Source of the DNA: Rothia uropygialis
Lineage (GTDB): Bacteria > Actinomycetota > Actinomycetes > Actinomycetales > Micrococcaceae
Direction: 5' to 3'
Assembly: GCF_004137765.1 (NCBI RefSeq)
Contig: NZ_NOIS01000005.1
Span: forward strand, 248,001-312,000
DNA length: 64,000 bases
The translations under genes were made by a program, and so were the position numbers. A model generated the notes under the pieces. The model did no database searches and had not been told where the DNA came from. It saw only the letters and a list, made by a program, of their open reading frames with translations. Shown in pieces: positions 17,633 through 26,744 of this stretch (positions within the stretch are counted from its first letter, which is position 1; each line of letters starts with the position of its first letter).

Positions 17633-19429
17633 TCAGAGACTCCACTGAGTCAGCGCATCGGTCATGTGCTCGGGGATGTTTGCCCCGGTGCGGGGGAACA
17701 TCCGGAGTTCCTCAATGTATTGCTGGGCCGGGAGGCGATCCTTGTACTTGACGAAGCTTTCTTCGTCCTCGTAGGAGAACGAAACCTGGGGAGGAACACC
17801 GGGGGTGAAGCGGAACATCATCGCGATCGGTGAACCCGCACCCTCTTGGTACGAATCCGACTTGAGCTCCAGGATGTGGAGGGCCTCTTCGGGAACGAGA
17901 TCGAAGGTCTTGCGCTGATCCCAGAAACCATTGCGGCGAACATGGGTCAGAGCATCGTAGTAGGAGCCGAGAGCGCGCACGCGGACGAGCACCGTCGAGA
18001 CATCACGGGCCGTACCGTTTGCACCGAAGAGAGTCTTCTGGGCTTCGCCCATGCGGTGCAGGACGTCGGCCTCCGTCAGGACCAGGTTGCCCGGTGCGAG
18101 CTGCGTGGTCGATGGCTTCTGCGGAGCGGACTGGCCCGAGCTGGAGAAGGACGGCGCGACATCGGTCTGATCTGCTGTGGACGGCACGGAATCCGGCAAA
18201 TCGGCGGCTACTGCGGAGGGAGCACCGGTCTCGGGGCGGTTTTCCTCCTCTTCCCAATGGGAGTCCTCGACCACGGCGGGAACCGGTTCGGCCGTCGACT
18301 GACCGTCTGTCGTCGCCGTCTTCGCGCCCTTGTCAACGTCTTTGACGGACGGGGCCGCCTGGTGCGCGGCCGTTTCTTCGCCCTGTTTCGAGTCCTTGCC
18401 CGAATCGGCCACAGCGGCCGCGGTTCCACCAGCGGCCGCACCGCCCAGGGCAGCGCCTCCTACGGCGACGCCGGAAGTCGAGTCGGCCTGTTTCTTCGAT
18501 CCTTTGGCGTTGGCCTCGGAAAAAGAGCTGCTCGTCTGCGCTGACGAGGAGGTCTTGGCGGCATCCTCCGAATCACTCGAGGCGTCCGTGACGGCCGAGG
18601 TCTTCTCGGTTCCGGAAACTACGGTTGCGCTCGACTCGTTCGAGGTCGTGGGCTTGGCCCTGGAATCGGATCCCTCGGGCGTACCGAGAACCGAGGGCTT
18701 GGACGGTGAGGAGCTCGTCTGGTCACCCCCGGATTTGCGCGCTTCGGCGTCGTCCGCCACGGCGCTGAGGGCTTCGCTACGGTCCTTCTCAACGGACGGG
18801 GTGGCCTGGGTTGACGGCTTGGCGGTGGTCGATGCGGCAGCACCGGCGGCTCCCCCGGCGACGGCGCCGGTCGCGGCGGCCTTACCGGCTTCCGACCGTC
18901 CCGACTCCTGGCTGGCCTCTGCATCGACCGAGGTCGCTTCACCGCCGCGCGAGAGCGTGGTCGGAACGGTCTGCGTGTAGGCCTCGCGGGCCTGCTCATC
19001 CGAGTTCGGGTAGGTGTACTCGATTTCGACCGACCGCTTTCCGTTCCTGACCGAGGAAATCATGATCTCAGCGCGCCGCCAGGGTCCGTTCTCGCTGGCC
19101 TGCGCCGCCGTGTAGAGCTTGGCCACCGGGTCGAACCAGGTGGACTGGGTATCCACGGTGGTTTTGCGCTCAGGCTTTTCGCTGGGATCCATCACGGCGG
19201 TCATTTCATTGCCATGCTGGTTCAGCTGGAGCGTGGCGACCCTGTTGGACTCCATCATCGTGACGATTTCGGGAAGACCATTCGTCTTCGGCAGCTCGGG
19301 GCGGTCCGGTAGGGCGCGGACCTCTGAGCTCGACGGTGTTTCTTCCTGCCGCCCCGCGTCGTTCAGCTCGTCGTCTGAACGCCGCACGGCGTCGTCGTCT
19401 GAGTTCTTGCGGAAAAGCTTGAAAGCCAC
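17633..19429 (-). CDS. Large low-complexity protein with YezG-like ends
   Basis: 598 residues, GTG start with AAGGTGAG just upstream. Ordered N-terminal (about 52-155) and C-terminal (about 450-598) parts flank a 290-residue Ser/Thr/Ala/Glu linker. The linker holds two Ala/Gly-rich runs (183-200 and 318-341), each followed by an APSV(E/K)KD-like motif, suggesting internal duplication. The C-terminus (VSFSYEDEESF..., ELRMFPRTGANIPEHM) resembles actinobacterial YezG-type immunity proteins, and the N-terminal WRRAEIMISS...VEIEYTYP looks like a truncated second copy; this is by-eye similarity. No signal peptide. It lies between deoA and add; function unknown. Confidence 0.75.
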   Translation of the reverse strand: MAFKLFRKNSDDDAVRRSDDELNDAGRQEETPSSSEVRALPDRPELPKTNGLPEIVTMMESNRVATLQLNQHGNEMTAVMDPSEKPERKTTVDTQSTWFDPVAKLYTAAQASENGPWRRAEIMISSVRNGKRSVEIEYTYPNSDEQAREAYTQTVPTTLSRGGEATSVDAEASQESGRSEAGKAAATGAVAGGAAGAAASTTAKPSTQATPSVEKDRSEALSAVADDAEARKSGGDQTSSSPSKPSVLGTPEGSDSRAKPTTSNESSATVVSGTEKTSAVTDASSDSEDAAKTSSSAQTSSSFSEANAKGSKKQADSTSGVAVGGAALGGAAAGGTAAAVADSGKDSKQGEETAAHQAAPSVKDVDKGAKTATTDGQSTAEPVPAVVEDSHWEEEENRPETGAPSAVAADLPDSVPSTADQTDVAPSFSSSGQSAPQKPSTTQLAPGNLVLTEADVLHRMGEAQKTLFGANGTARDVSTVLVRVRALGSYYDALTHVRRNGFWDQRKTFDLVPEEALHILELKSDSYQEGAGSPIAMMFRFTPGVPPQVSFSYEDEESFVKYKDRLPAQQYIEELRMFPRTGANIPEHMTDALTQWSL

Positions 19430-19505
19430 GACTCACCTTGTTTTCTGCGCCCCCGTGAGGCGCCTCGAGATATGCCTCAGTCGATCGAGACATGAATGTT
19501 GAACC

Positions 19506-20813
19506 CTATTCTGCCGACAGTCTATCGAGGATCAGGCGCCTTTCGACATCGGCCGGGCCGGACTGGGCAATCTTAAAGCTGCCATTCAGAGTATTCAGGG
19601 CTCTTTCGAAGCGCTCCGGTGTGTCCGTCAGCAGGGTCATCAGGGGTTGACCCTCGGCGACGTGGTCGCCGGGCTTTGCGTGAAGACGCACGCCCGCGCC
19701 GGCCTGCACGGGGTCTTCCTTGCGGGACCGCCCTGCACCCAGCCGCCACGAAGCCACGCCGACCGAAAGCGCGTCCAAACTGTGTAACGTACCGGTTTCC
19801 GGTGCCTTGATCACGTGCGATTCGCGTGCGACGGGGAGCGCCGCGTCCGGGTCTCCGCCCTGGGCCCGGATCATATTCTTGTAGATGTCCATGGCCCGTC
19901 CGTCCGCGAGAGCCTCGGCCGGGTCCTCGTCGACCCCCGATGCGAGCAGCATTTCGCGAGCCAATGCGACAGTGAGCTCCACGACGTCCTCCGGCCCACC
20001 GCCCGAGAGTACCTCGACGGATTCCTCGACCTCGATCGCGTTGCCCACGGTCAGGCCGAGCGGCGTCGACATATCCGTCAACAATGCGCTGGTCCGAACG
20101 CCCGATTCGTCTCCGAGGGCGACCATGGTGCGAGCCAGTTCGCGGGCGGACTCCTCATCCTTCATGAACGCGCCGGATCCGACCTTGACGTCCAGGACCA
20201 AGGAATCCGTGCCCTCGGCGATCTTCTTGGACATGATGGATGAGGCAATCAGGGGTATGGCTTCTACCGTCCCGGTGACGTCCCGGAGCGCGTAGAGTTT
20301 CTTGTCCGCCGGGGCAAGGCCCGTTCCGGCCGCACAGATGACGGCCCCGATGCTTCCCAGGATCTTCATCATGCGCTCATTGCTGACGGAAGCCTGCCAT
20401 CCGGGGATCGATTCCAATTTGTCCAGCGTCCCGCCGGTGTGACCCAGCCCACGACCGGACAACTGGGGAACGGCGATCCCGTAGACGGCCACGAGTGGGG
20501 CCAGAGGCAACGTGATTTTGTCACCGACGCCGCCCGTCGAGTGCTTGTCCGCGGTAGCGATCTTGCCCGTAGGGCCGAGGATCGCAGAGAAGTCCAACCG
20601 TTCTCCGCTTGCGATCATGGCTCGCGTCCAACGAGCGATCTCTTCGCGTCTCATGCCGTTGAGGTAAATCGCCATCGCCAGCGCGGACATTTGTTCCTCC
20701 GCGACTGCACCCCTGGTGTACGCATCCACGACCCAGTCGATCTGTTCGTCGCTGAGTTCCTGTCCGTCTCGTTTGGCGCGGATGACGTCGACCGCGTCGA
20801 ATGCTTCGCTCAT
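19506..20813 (-). CDS. deoA: Thymidine/pyrimidine-nucleoside phosphorylase
   Basis: 435 residues. It phosphorolyses thymidine (and possibly uridine) to base plus (deoxy)ribose-1-phosphate. Family motifs are ADKHSTGGVGDKITLPLAP (phosphate site) and SGRGLGHTGGTLDKLESIPG (the family signature), with K and S phosphate contacts, plus SSIMSKKIAEG. The start is ATG 20813 with AAAGGAC upstream; the frame continues to 20864 without family sequence. It lies 64 nt after cdd and so connects cytidine deamination to base release in one operon. Confidence 0.93.
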   Translation of the reverse strand: MSEAFDAVDVIRAKRDGQELSDEQIDWVVDAYTRGAVAEEQMSALAMAIYLNGMRREEIARWTRAMIASGERLDFSAILGPTGKIATADKHSTGGVGDKITLPLAPLVAVYGIAVPQLSGRGLGHTGGTLDKLESIPGWQASVSNERMMKILGSIGAVICAAGTGLAPADKKLYALRDVTGTVEAIPLIASSIMSKKIAEGTDSLVLDVKVGSGAFMKDEESARELARTMVALGDESGVRTSALLTDMSTPLGLTVGNAIEVEESVEVLSGGGPEDVVELTVALAREMLLASGVDEDPAEALADGRAMDIYKNMIRAQGGDPDAALPVARESHVIKAPETGTLHSLDALSVGVASWRLGAGRSRKEDPVQAGAGVRLHAKPGDHVAEGQPLMTLLTDTPERFERALNTLNGSFKIAQSGPADVERRLILDRLSAE

Positions 20814-20877
20814 TGCTCTGTGTCCTTTGCTCTTCGACTGGGGTGTTCCCTGCGTGCGGTTCACCGAAGGGGCGTGC

Positions 20878-21303
20878 TCACCGGTCCGAGTAACCAGCGA
20901 TGTCCTGCGGCCCGAAGGCCTGGGGCAGCACCCGGTCCATGCTCCATGGGCCCTTCGGCGTCAGAATCTGCATATCAGGTGCCCGGTGCTCGTACAGCAG
21001 CTGCCGGCAGCGTCCGCAGGGCATAATGACGTCTCCCGGCTCGTTGACGCAGACGAATGCTGACAATTTGCCGCCCCCGGTCCGGAACAGATCCGAAACC
21101 ATGGAGCATTCCGCGCAGAGGGTCACCCCGTATGCGGCATTTTCAATATTGGCGCCGACGACGATCCGGCCGTCTTCGACCCGCCCCGCAGCACCTACCG
21201 GAAAACGGGAATACGGACTGTAAGAGTGCTCGAGCGCCTGATGGGCCGCGTCCAGCAGGGACCTCCACACGGAATCATCGGCAGAAAACAAAGGCTGGTT
21301 CAT
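20878..21303 (-). CDS. cdd: Cytidine deaminase
   Basis: 141 residues, the small tetrameric type. Zinc and catalysis: C63-A-E65 (TLCAECS), then P95-C96-G97-R98-C99 (MPCGRCRQ). The substrate-binding PYSRFPVGAA and GANIENAAYG blocks are intact. It converts (deoxy)cytidine to (deoxy)uridine for DeoA. AAGGAG lies 8 nt before ATG 21303 and overlaps the stop codon of the upstream permease gene (5-nt gap), so it is tightly coupled to the nucleoside importer. Confidence 0.95.
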   Translation of the reverse strand: MNQPLFSADDSVWRSLLDAAHQALEHSYSPYSRFPVGAAGRVEDGRIVVGANIENAAYGVTLCAECSMVSDLFRTGGGKLSAFVCVNEPGDVIMPCGRCRQLLYEHRAPDMQILTPKGPWSMDRVLPQAFGPQDIAGYSDR

Positions 21304-21308
21304 CGTTT

Positions 21309-22613
21309 CTACTCCTTGACGTACGGGACGCCGCTTGCGGCCGGACCGCGCGACCGGCCGACAAGCCCAGTCACTGCCGCGATCGTGACGAGGTACGGAA
21401 GCATCGCGAGGAATTGGCTCGGAACCGTTGTTCCCAGGAGAGACAACACGGACTGCAAATTGGTCGCAAATCCGAATAGGAGGGCCGCAAACAGTGCGCC
21501 GAAGGGACGCCAGCGGCCGAAAATCAGGGCTGCCAGCGCGATATACCCCTGACCAGCGGTCATGTCCTTATTGAAGGAAGACACCGAGACGAGGGTGAAG
21601 AAGGCGCCGCCCATGCCCGCAACGGCGCCGGCGAGAAGCACGTTCCAGAAGCGCAATAGGTTGACCTTGACGCCCAATGTGTCCGCCGCCTTCGGGTGCT
21701 CGCCGACGGCCCTCGTCCGCAACCCCCACCGAGTCTTGGTCAGCCCGTACCAGATCAGGAACACGACGACGTACATCAAGTACACGATCACGGATTGGTC
21801 GAAGAGGACCGGGCCGACGACCGGAATCTTGGAGAGGAACGGAATCGAAAAACTGGGCAGATGCTCCGGAGCGTTGAGACCGACATTGGACCGAGAGAGA
21901 ACGGTCGAGTACAGAAAGCCCGTCAGTCCGGAGACCAACACGTTGACAACGACGCCGACGATCACCTGATTGACCAGATACTTGATCGAGAAGATCGCGA
22001 GGATGAGGGAAACGAGGACCGCGCCGAACATTGCCGCAACCAGACCGACCCAGGCATTGTGCGCCACGGAGCCTGCGACGGCGGCGGCGAAAGCACCGAA
22101 AAGAAGCTGCCCTTCAATCGCAATGTTCACGACGCCGCTCCGCTCACAGAGCAGCCCGGACATCGAACCGAAGATCAGCGGCACCGCGAGTGTCAGCGAA
22201 CCGCCCAGCAGGCCAGGCAAGGACAAACTATTGCTGTCCGCGTGACTCACCGCCCAGACGAGCATCGCGATCACGAATGCTGCCCAGAAAACGACAGCGC
22301 ACCACTTGGGAACTTTGCGGCCACGCGTGCCGAGCACCCAAGCGATCACGGCCATCATAGCGGTCACGGTTCCGAGGACCCAGCCGGTGGGGGTCGCAGC
22401 AAGTTGAACATCACCCAACCTGATCGCATCCCCCGACTCCGACAACCGGAAGACTACGGTGTCCTCGATCGAATTGAGACCGCACACCACCAGGGTGACC
22501 ACGGCCAAAACCGTGAAGATGACGGCGTTGCGCCACTGACGCACGATCGCCGTGGGAGCTGCTTGCCGGGACGAGCCGGAGGGATTCGTTGATTCCTGAA
22601 CGGAGGTGCTCAC
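21309..22613 (-). CDS. ABC nucleoside importer permease (YufQ/NupQ-like)
   Basis: 434 residues, about ten membrane helices, BPD_transp_2-type permease. LLCERSGVVNIAIEGQLLFGAF and the coupling region RTRAVGEHPKAADTLGVKV are typical of the second permease of BMP-dependent nucleoside importers. The start is GTG 22613, overlapping the TGA of the preceding permease (GTGA), so no separate SD is needed; the frame continues upstream in the shadow of that gene. It should pair with the 22610-23926 permease as the membrane channel. Confidence 0.9.
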   Translation of the reverse strand: MSTSVQESTNPSGSSRQAAPTAIVRQWRNAVIFTVLAVVTLVVCGLNSIEDTVVFRLSESGDAIRLGDVQLAATPTGWVLGTVTAMMAVIAWVLGTRGRKVPKWCAVVFWAAFVIAMLVWAVSHADSNSLSLPGLLGGSLTLAVPLIFGSMSGLLCERSGVVNIAIEGQLLFGAFAAAVAGSVAHNAWVGLVAAMFGAVLVSLILAIFSIKYLVNQVIVGVVVNVLVSGLTGFLYSTVLSRSNVGLNAPEHLPSFSIPFLSKIPVVGPVLFDQSVIVYLMYVVVFLIWYGLTKTRWGLRTRAVGEHPKAADTLGVKVNLLRFWNVLLAGAVAGMGGAFFTLVSVSSFNKDMTAGQGYIALAALIFGRWRPFGALFAALLFGFATNLQSVLSLLGTTVPSQFLAMLPYLVTIAAVTGLVGRSRGPAASGVPYVKE

Positions 22614-23926
22614 TGGGTGGCTCCTGCCTTCCGTGCGGCGGGCATGTGGCGCTTGGCTTTGCGGGTTTTCGAAGGGTCGGGCAAGCGGAAGATCGCCCGT
22701 ACGAGCGGCGGAGCCGCGATGAAGAGGACGATCAGGGACTGGACCACCAGAACGATATTGATGTTGGTTCCCGTATTGGTCTGCATGGCGACACCGCCGG
22801 CGCGAAAAGCGCCATAGAGCAAACCGGCCCAGAACGTTCCCCACGGGGTCGAACGGCCCAGGAGCGCGACGGTGATTGCGTCGAATCCGAAGGAAGCGGC
22901 GACGTCGCCGGTCAAGACCTTTTCCGTACCTGAAATCTGCGATACGCCCGCCATCCCGGACAGACCACCAGACATCAGCATGACGATGATGTAGCCGGCG
23001 GTCACGTTGATGCCGGCCGACTTCGCCGCCTCGGGATTGGCCCCTACGGCACGGAGCCTGAAGCCGATCGTTGAACGATTGATCATCCAGGAGACCAGGA
23101 GGACCGCGAGAACCGCCAGCACGAAGCCCCAGTGCAATCGGAAGGAATCACCGAACATCTTGGGCAGCTGCGCGCTGGAATCAATCTGTGGAGAAATGGG
23201 GTTCGTGGATCCCGGGCGCTGGAACCCCGGCGTCGTCAGCAAGTACAACACCAGGTTGAGTGCAACGTAGTTGAGCATGATGCACAGAATGACCTCGTGA
23301 GCACCCGTCTTGGCCTTGAGAAGCCCCACGAGCCCTCCCCAGATCGCGCCGCCGATGACGCCACCGAGTACGACGAGCAGCAGGTGAATCGCCATGGGCA
23401 AGTGCCAGCTGAACCCGATGTAGCCCGCAACGATTGCACCGAGGATGATCTGGCCTTGTGCGCCAATGTTGAACAGGCCGGACCGGAAGGAAATCGCCAC
23501 ACCCAGACCGGCAAAGATCAGTGGAGTCGCAATAGTCAGTGTTTCGGTAAGCGGATAGATTTTGTCGACAAAAGTCTCACCGTGCGGATTGAAGATCGCG
23601 CCTTCGAACAGCGCGGCGTACGCGGTGCTGGAGGCTTTCCATGCGGCCTCGAAAGTGTCGCTGGGACGGTTGAAGAAGTAGTTCATCCGGGTCAGCACGC
23701 GCTGGTCCGTGAAAATGATGAGCAGCCCACCGACGATCAGAGCGGCGATCAGTGCGGCCGCGGACAGGACGAGGGGTGAGGACGTAATCCGGTACGCCAG
23801 CGACGGTTTCTCCGGCCCGGTGGCCCACGGAGGCGTTACCGGGCTCGGCGAGGACTGTGCTTCCGGCGTTGCTCCCAAGCCGTCGGCCGGGGCCGCAACG
23901 GGCTGCTGTGATTCGGTCGAGCTCAT
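22610..23926 (-). CDS. ABC nucleoside importer permease (YufP/NupP-like)
   Basis: 438 residues with a Pro/Ala-rich N-terminus (1-45) and about nine membrane helices. The FRSGLFNIGAQGQIILG block and LRAVGANPEAAKSAGINV coupling helix mark the first permease of BMP-type importers. It has a large extracytoplasmic segment after helix 1 (NYFFNRPSDTFEAAW), usual for this subunit. The ATGA overlap with the ATPase gene and the GTGA overlap with the second permease show one tightly coupled operon. Confidence 0.9.
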   Translation of the reverse strand: MSSTESQQPVAAPADGLGATPEAQSSPSPVTPPWATGPEKPSLAYRITSSPLVLSAAALIAALIVGGLLIIFTDQRVLTRMNYFFNRPSDTFEAAWKASSTAYAALFEGAIFNPHGETFVDKIYPLTETLTIATPLIFAGLGVAISFRSGLFNIGAQGQIILGAIVAGYIGFSWHLPMAIHLLLVVLGGVIGGAIWGGLVGLLKAKTGAHEVILCIMLNYVALNLVLYLLTTPGFQRPGSTNPISPQIDSSAQLPKMFGDSFRLHWGFVLAVLAVLLVSWMINRSTIGFRLRAVGANPEAAKSAGINVTAGYIIVMLMSGGLSGMAGVSQISGTEKVLTGDVAASFGFDAITVALLGRSTPWGTFWAGLLYGAFRAGGVAMQTNTGTNINIVLVVQSLIVLFIAAPPLVRAIFRLPDPSKTRKAKRHMPAARKAGATQ

Positions 23927-25482
23927 GCGTGCTCTCCTTCGACGGTGATCTGGGCGGTGTGGTCCTGGTCTTCGGAGAAGGCTTCCTCGGCGGTCGCGCC
24001 GGCCATCATCTGACCGAGGACTTCCCTGGGGGTATCCGGCCCCACGATCCCCATGAGCCTTCCGTGGTGGAATACGGCGATCCGATCCGCCAAGGCGTAA
24101 ACCTCGTCGAGCTCGGTCGAGACAATTATTACGGGGGTACCGGCGTCGCGCTCCGCGACGATCCTTTCGTGGATGAATTCGATCGACCCAACGTCGACGC
24201 CGCGGGTCGGTTGCGAGGCGATGAACAGTTTCAGAGGACGGGACAGCTCCCTGGCGACCACGACCTTCTGCTGATTGCCGCCGGAAAGGGTCGCGACCTG
24301 GTCGCTGACCGCGTTCATCCGGATGTCGAAAGCAGCGGCTTTCTCTCGGGCGTTGGACCGTATCGCTCCTCGTCGGAGCGAGGGCCCCGCGGAAAACTTC
24401 TTGTGGTCGAATTGGTTCAGGACCAGGTTCTCCTCGATGCTGAACGTACCGACGAGCCCGTCGACCATCCGGTCCTCGGGGACGAAGCCGACTCCAGATT
24501 CGATGATCCTCTTGGTCGAGGAACCCAGCAAGTTCTTGCCGTCCAGCATGATTTTGCCCGAGGCTTTGGGGTGCAGCCCCAGAACTGTCTCCGTGAATTC
24601 CGTCTGTCCGTTGCCTTGGACGCCCGCAACCGCGACGATCTCGCCTCCGCGGACGTCCAGGTCGATGTCGTCGAGGACCTTGACTCCGGAATCAGCGACC
24701 AAGGAGAGTCCTCGGACGCAGAAGCGGGAGTCACTGTACTGCGGTTCTTCCTTGGCGACCGTCAGGTTGACATCGTGACCGACCATCATGGACGCCAATT
24801 GCGTGGTCGACGCCGTGGGTTCCACGGTTCCGACGACCTTGCCCCGTCGGATCACGGTGATCTCGTCCGATACGGCGCACACCTCGCGCAATTTGTGCGA
24901 TATGAACAACAAGGATTTGCCGTCGTCTCGCAGCTGAGCCATGATCGCGAGCAATTCGTCCGTCTCCGCGGGAGTCAGAACCGCGGTGGGTTCGTCCAGG
25001 ATCAGGATTTCAGCGTCCCGGACGAGTGCTTTGATGATCTCCACGCGCTGCTGGACTCCGACCGGCAAGTCCTCGACGACCGCGTCCGGGTCGACACGGA
25101 ATCCGTACCGGTCCGAGATTTCGCGGATCTTGCGTCGGGTCTGATCCAGATCCAGGCTCAGGCCGCGCATCGATTCTGCCCCCAACGCGATATTCTCCGC
25201 GACCGTGAATACGGGGACCAACATGAAATGCTGGTGGACCATCCCGATCCCGGCGCGCATCGCGTCGCCAGGTCCGGAGAACCTCACCTTGCTCCCGTCG
25301 ATCAGGATCTCGCCGGCGCTGGGTTCGTACAATCCGTAGATCACGTTCATGAGCGTCGATTTGCCGGCGCCGTTCTCCCCGAGAAGGCAATGGACGGTTC
25401 CCGGCTGCACAGCCAGGTCAATGGAGTCGTTCGCTGCAAAAGTGCCGAAACGCTTGGTCACGGACCGCAATTCGAGTTTCAT
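23923..25482 (-). CDS. ABC nucleoside importer ATPase, two ABC domains
   Basis: 519 residues, RbsA-like fusion of two nucleotide-binding domains. Domain 1 is complete: Walker A GENGAGKSTL, signature LPVGVQQRVEI, Walker B LILDEPTA. Domain 2 has a degenerate Walker A (AGVQGNGQTE) with signature LSGGNQQK and LFIASQPTRG, as in RbsA, MglA and YufO. The HQHFMLVPVFTVAENI segment is characteristic of the BMP-importer ATPases. It starts 11 nt after the BMP lipoprotein stop and overlaps the next permease by 4 nt. Confidence 0.92.
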   Translation of the reverse strand: MKLELRSVTKRFGTFAANDSIDLAVQPGTVHCLLGENGAGKSTLMNVIYGLYEPSAGEILIDGSKVRFSGPGDAMRAGIGMVHQHFMLVPVFTVAENIALGAESMRGLSLDLDQTRRKIREISDRYGFRVDPDAVVEDLPVGVQQRVEIIKALVRDAEILILDEPTAVLTPAETDELLAIMAQLRDDGKSLLFISHKLREVCAVSDEITVIRRGKVVGTVEPTASTTQLASMMVGHDVNLTVAKEEPQYSDSRFCVRGLSLVADSGVKVLDDIDLDVRGGEIVAVAGVQGNGQTEFTETVLGLHPKASGKIMLDGKNLLGSSTKRIIESGVGFVPEDRMVDGLVGTFSIEENLVLNQFDHKKFSAGPSLRRGAIRSNAREKAAAFDIRMNAVSDQVATLSGGNQQKVVVARELSRPLKLFIASQPTRGVDVGSIEFIHERIVAERDAGTPVIIVSTELDEVYALADRIAVFHHGRLMGIVGPDTPREVLGQMMAGATAEEAFSEDQDHTAQITVEGEHA

Positions 25483-25493
25483 CGTCGGGGTCC

Positions 25494-26612
25494 TTACTGG
25501 TTTTTCACCGGGCTGGCCTGCGAGTGCACTGTGATTTCCCCGCTGGTGATCTTGCTCTTGAGGTCTTTCAACTCGTCCTTCATCTCATCCGAGACGTTGC
25601 CGTCCTGATCGTGGAACGGGGCCAACCCGACGCCGTCGTTCTCCAGGTTGCCGACGTACGGGGTATTGGTGAACTTGTCGTCCATGTCATCCACATAGGC
25701 TTGTTCGACCGCGTCGCCCATTTTCTTGATCACCGAGGTCAGCAAATATTCCTGTCCGCCAGCCAGGGTTTCGTATCCATCCGAATCCACCCAGATGACG
25801 CGGGCGGGGTTCTTCGGTTCGTCGGCGTTGTACCCGTTTACCGCGTCCATCGCACCATTGCCGACGGGTCCAGCAACGGGCATCACGATGTCGGCGCCTT
25901 CATTGAGGAAGTTCTGGGTCGTGGTCTTGCCTTTGCCCGTGTCCTCGAAGTCGCCCGTAAAACTGCCAGTCTGTTTCTGGACGTCCCATCCCAGCAGCGA
26001 TACATCCTTGTGCTTCTGCTGGTTGTAGTAGTTCACGCCCTCGGCGAAGCCGTCCATGAAAATCGTGACGGTCGGAATCTCCTGTCCGCCGAAGGTCGCG
26101 ATTTTGCCGGTTTTGGTCGAACCGGCGGCCAAGTATCCCGCCAGGAAGGCGGCCTGTGACGTGTCGTAGATGATCGGACGCACATTCGGCAGGTCGATCG
26201 AGTTGTCGTCGACGGTCGCGAAATGCTTGTCCGGGTGTGCTTGTGCGGTCGACTTGGTAACGTCCGAAAGGTTGAAGCCGACCGTCACGGTCAGCCCACA
26301 GCCGCCCCGGACCATGGAGTTGACGTTCGGCTCGTAGTCCGTGACCGCCTGGGATTCGGCTTGCTTGGTCTGGATGCCGTAATCGTCCTTGGTCTTGAGC
26401 AAGCCTTCGTACGAGTTCTGGTTGAATGAGCGATCATCGAATCCGCCCGAGTCGGAGACGATGCATCCCGTGTAATCCGAGCGGTCATTGGCAATATCCG
26501 CGTCTTTGTCCGGTGCGGGGGCGCAACCGGCCAGAAGCAACGCTGTTGCGCTGACGATGGCGCCACCTGCCAGTACGGCACGGCGCGGGCCCATAGGGTA
26601 AAGGGCAGGCAT
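25494..26612 (-). CDS. BMP-family nucleoside-binding lipoprotein
   Basis: 372 residues. Signal peptide with lipobox LLAGC (lipidated C30), then the BMP periplasmic-binding fold: CIVSDSGGFDDRSFNQNSYEG near the N-terminus, GYLAAGSTKTGKIATFGG, and a C-terminal hinge. Such proteins (Med, PnrA, YufN) bind purine or other nucleosides, which fits the ATPase, two permeases, cdd, deoA and add downstream. GGAGG lies 6 nt before ATG 26612. It is probably the first gene of the operon; the 132-nt upstream gap contains a possible TAGACT -10. Confidence 0.92.
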   Translation of the reverse strand: MPALYPMGPRRAVLAGGAIVSATALLLAGCAPAPDKDADIANDRSDYTGCIVSDSGGFDDRSFNQNSYEGLLKTKDDYGIQTKQAESQAVTDYEPNVNSMVRGGCGLTVTVGFNLSDVTKSTAQAHPDKHFATVDDNSIDLPNVRPIIYDTSQAAFLAGYLAAGSTKTGKIATFGGQEIPTVTIFMDGFAEGVNYYNQQKHKDVSLLGWDVQKQTGSFTGDFEDTGKGKTTTQNFLNEGADIVMPVAGPVGNGAMDAVNGYNADEPKNPARVIWVDSDGYETLAGGQEYLLTSVIKKMGDAVEQAYVDDMDDKFTNTPYVGNLENDGVGLAPFHDQDGNVSDEMKDELKDLKSKITSGEITVHSQASPVKNQ

Positions 26613-26744
26613 GAGAAACCTCCGGGTGCGCCGTTCCCCGGGTCTCCATTGACGATGCAGGAGGGCGACGGCAGCGAGTGATCTGCGGTACGCCCCATAG
26701 TCTAAACCGTCACTCGGTCATTCGCTGTCAGCTGCCAGCATTAA

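Noticed and set aside
23857-25608. 583-codon plus-strand open frame opposite the ABC ATPase
   Set aside because: It is antisense to a clear two-domain ABC ATPase. High-GC codon bias makes long shadow frames common; no family similarity is seen.
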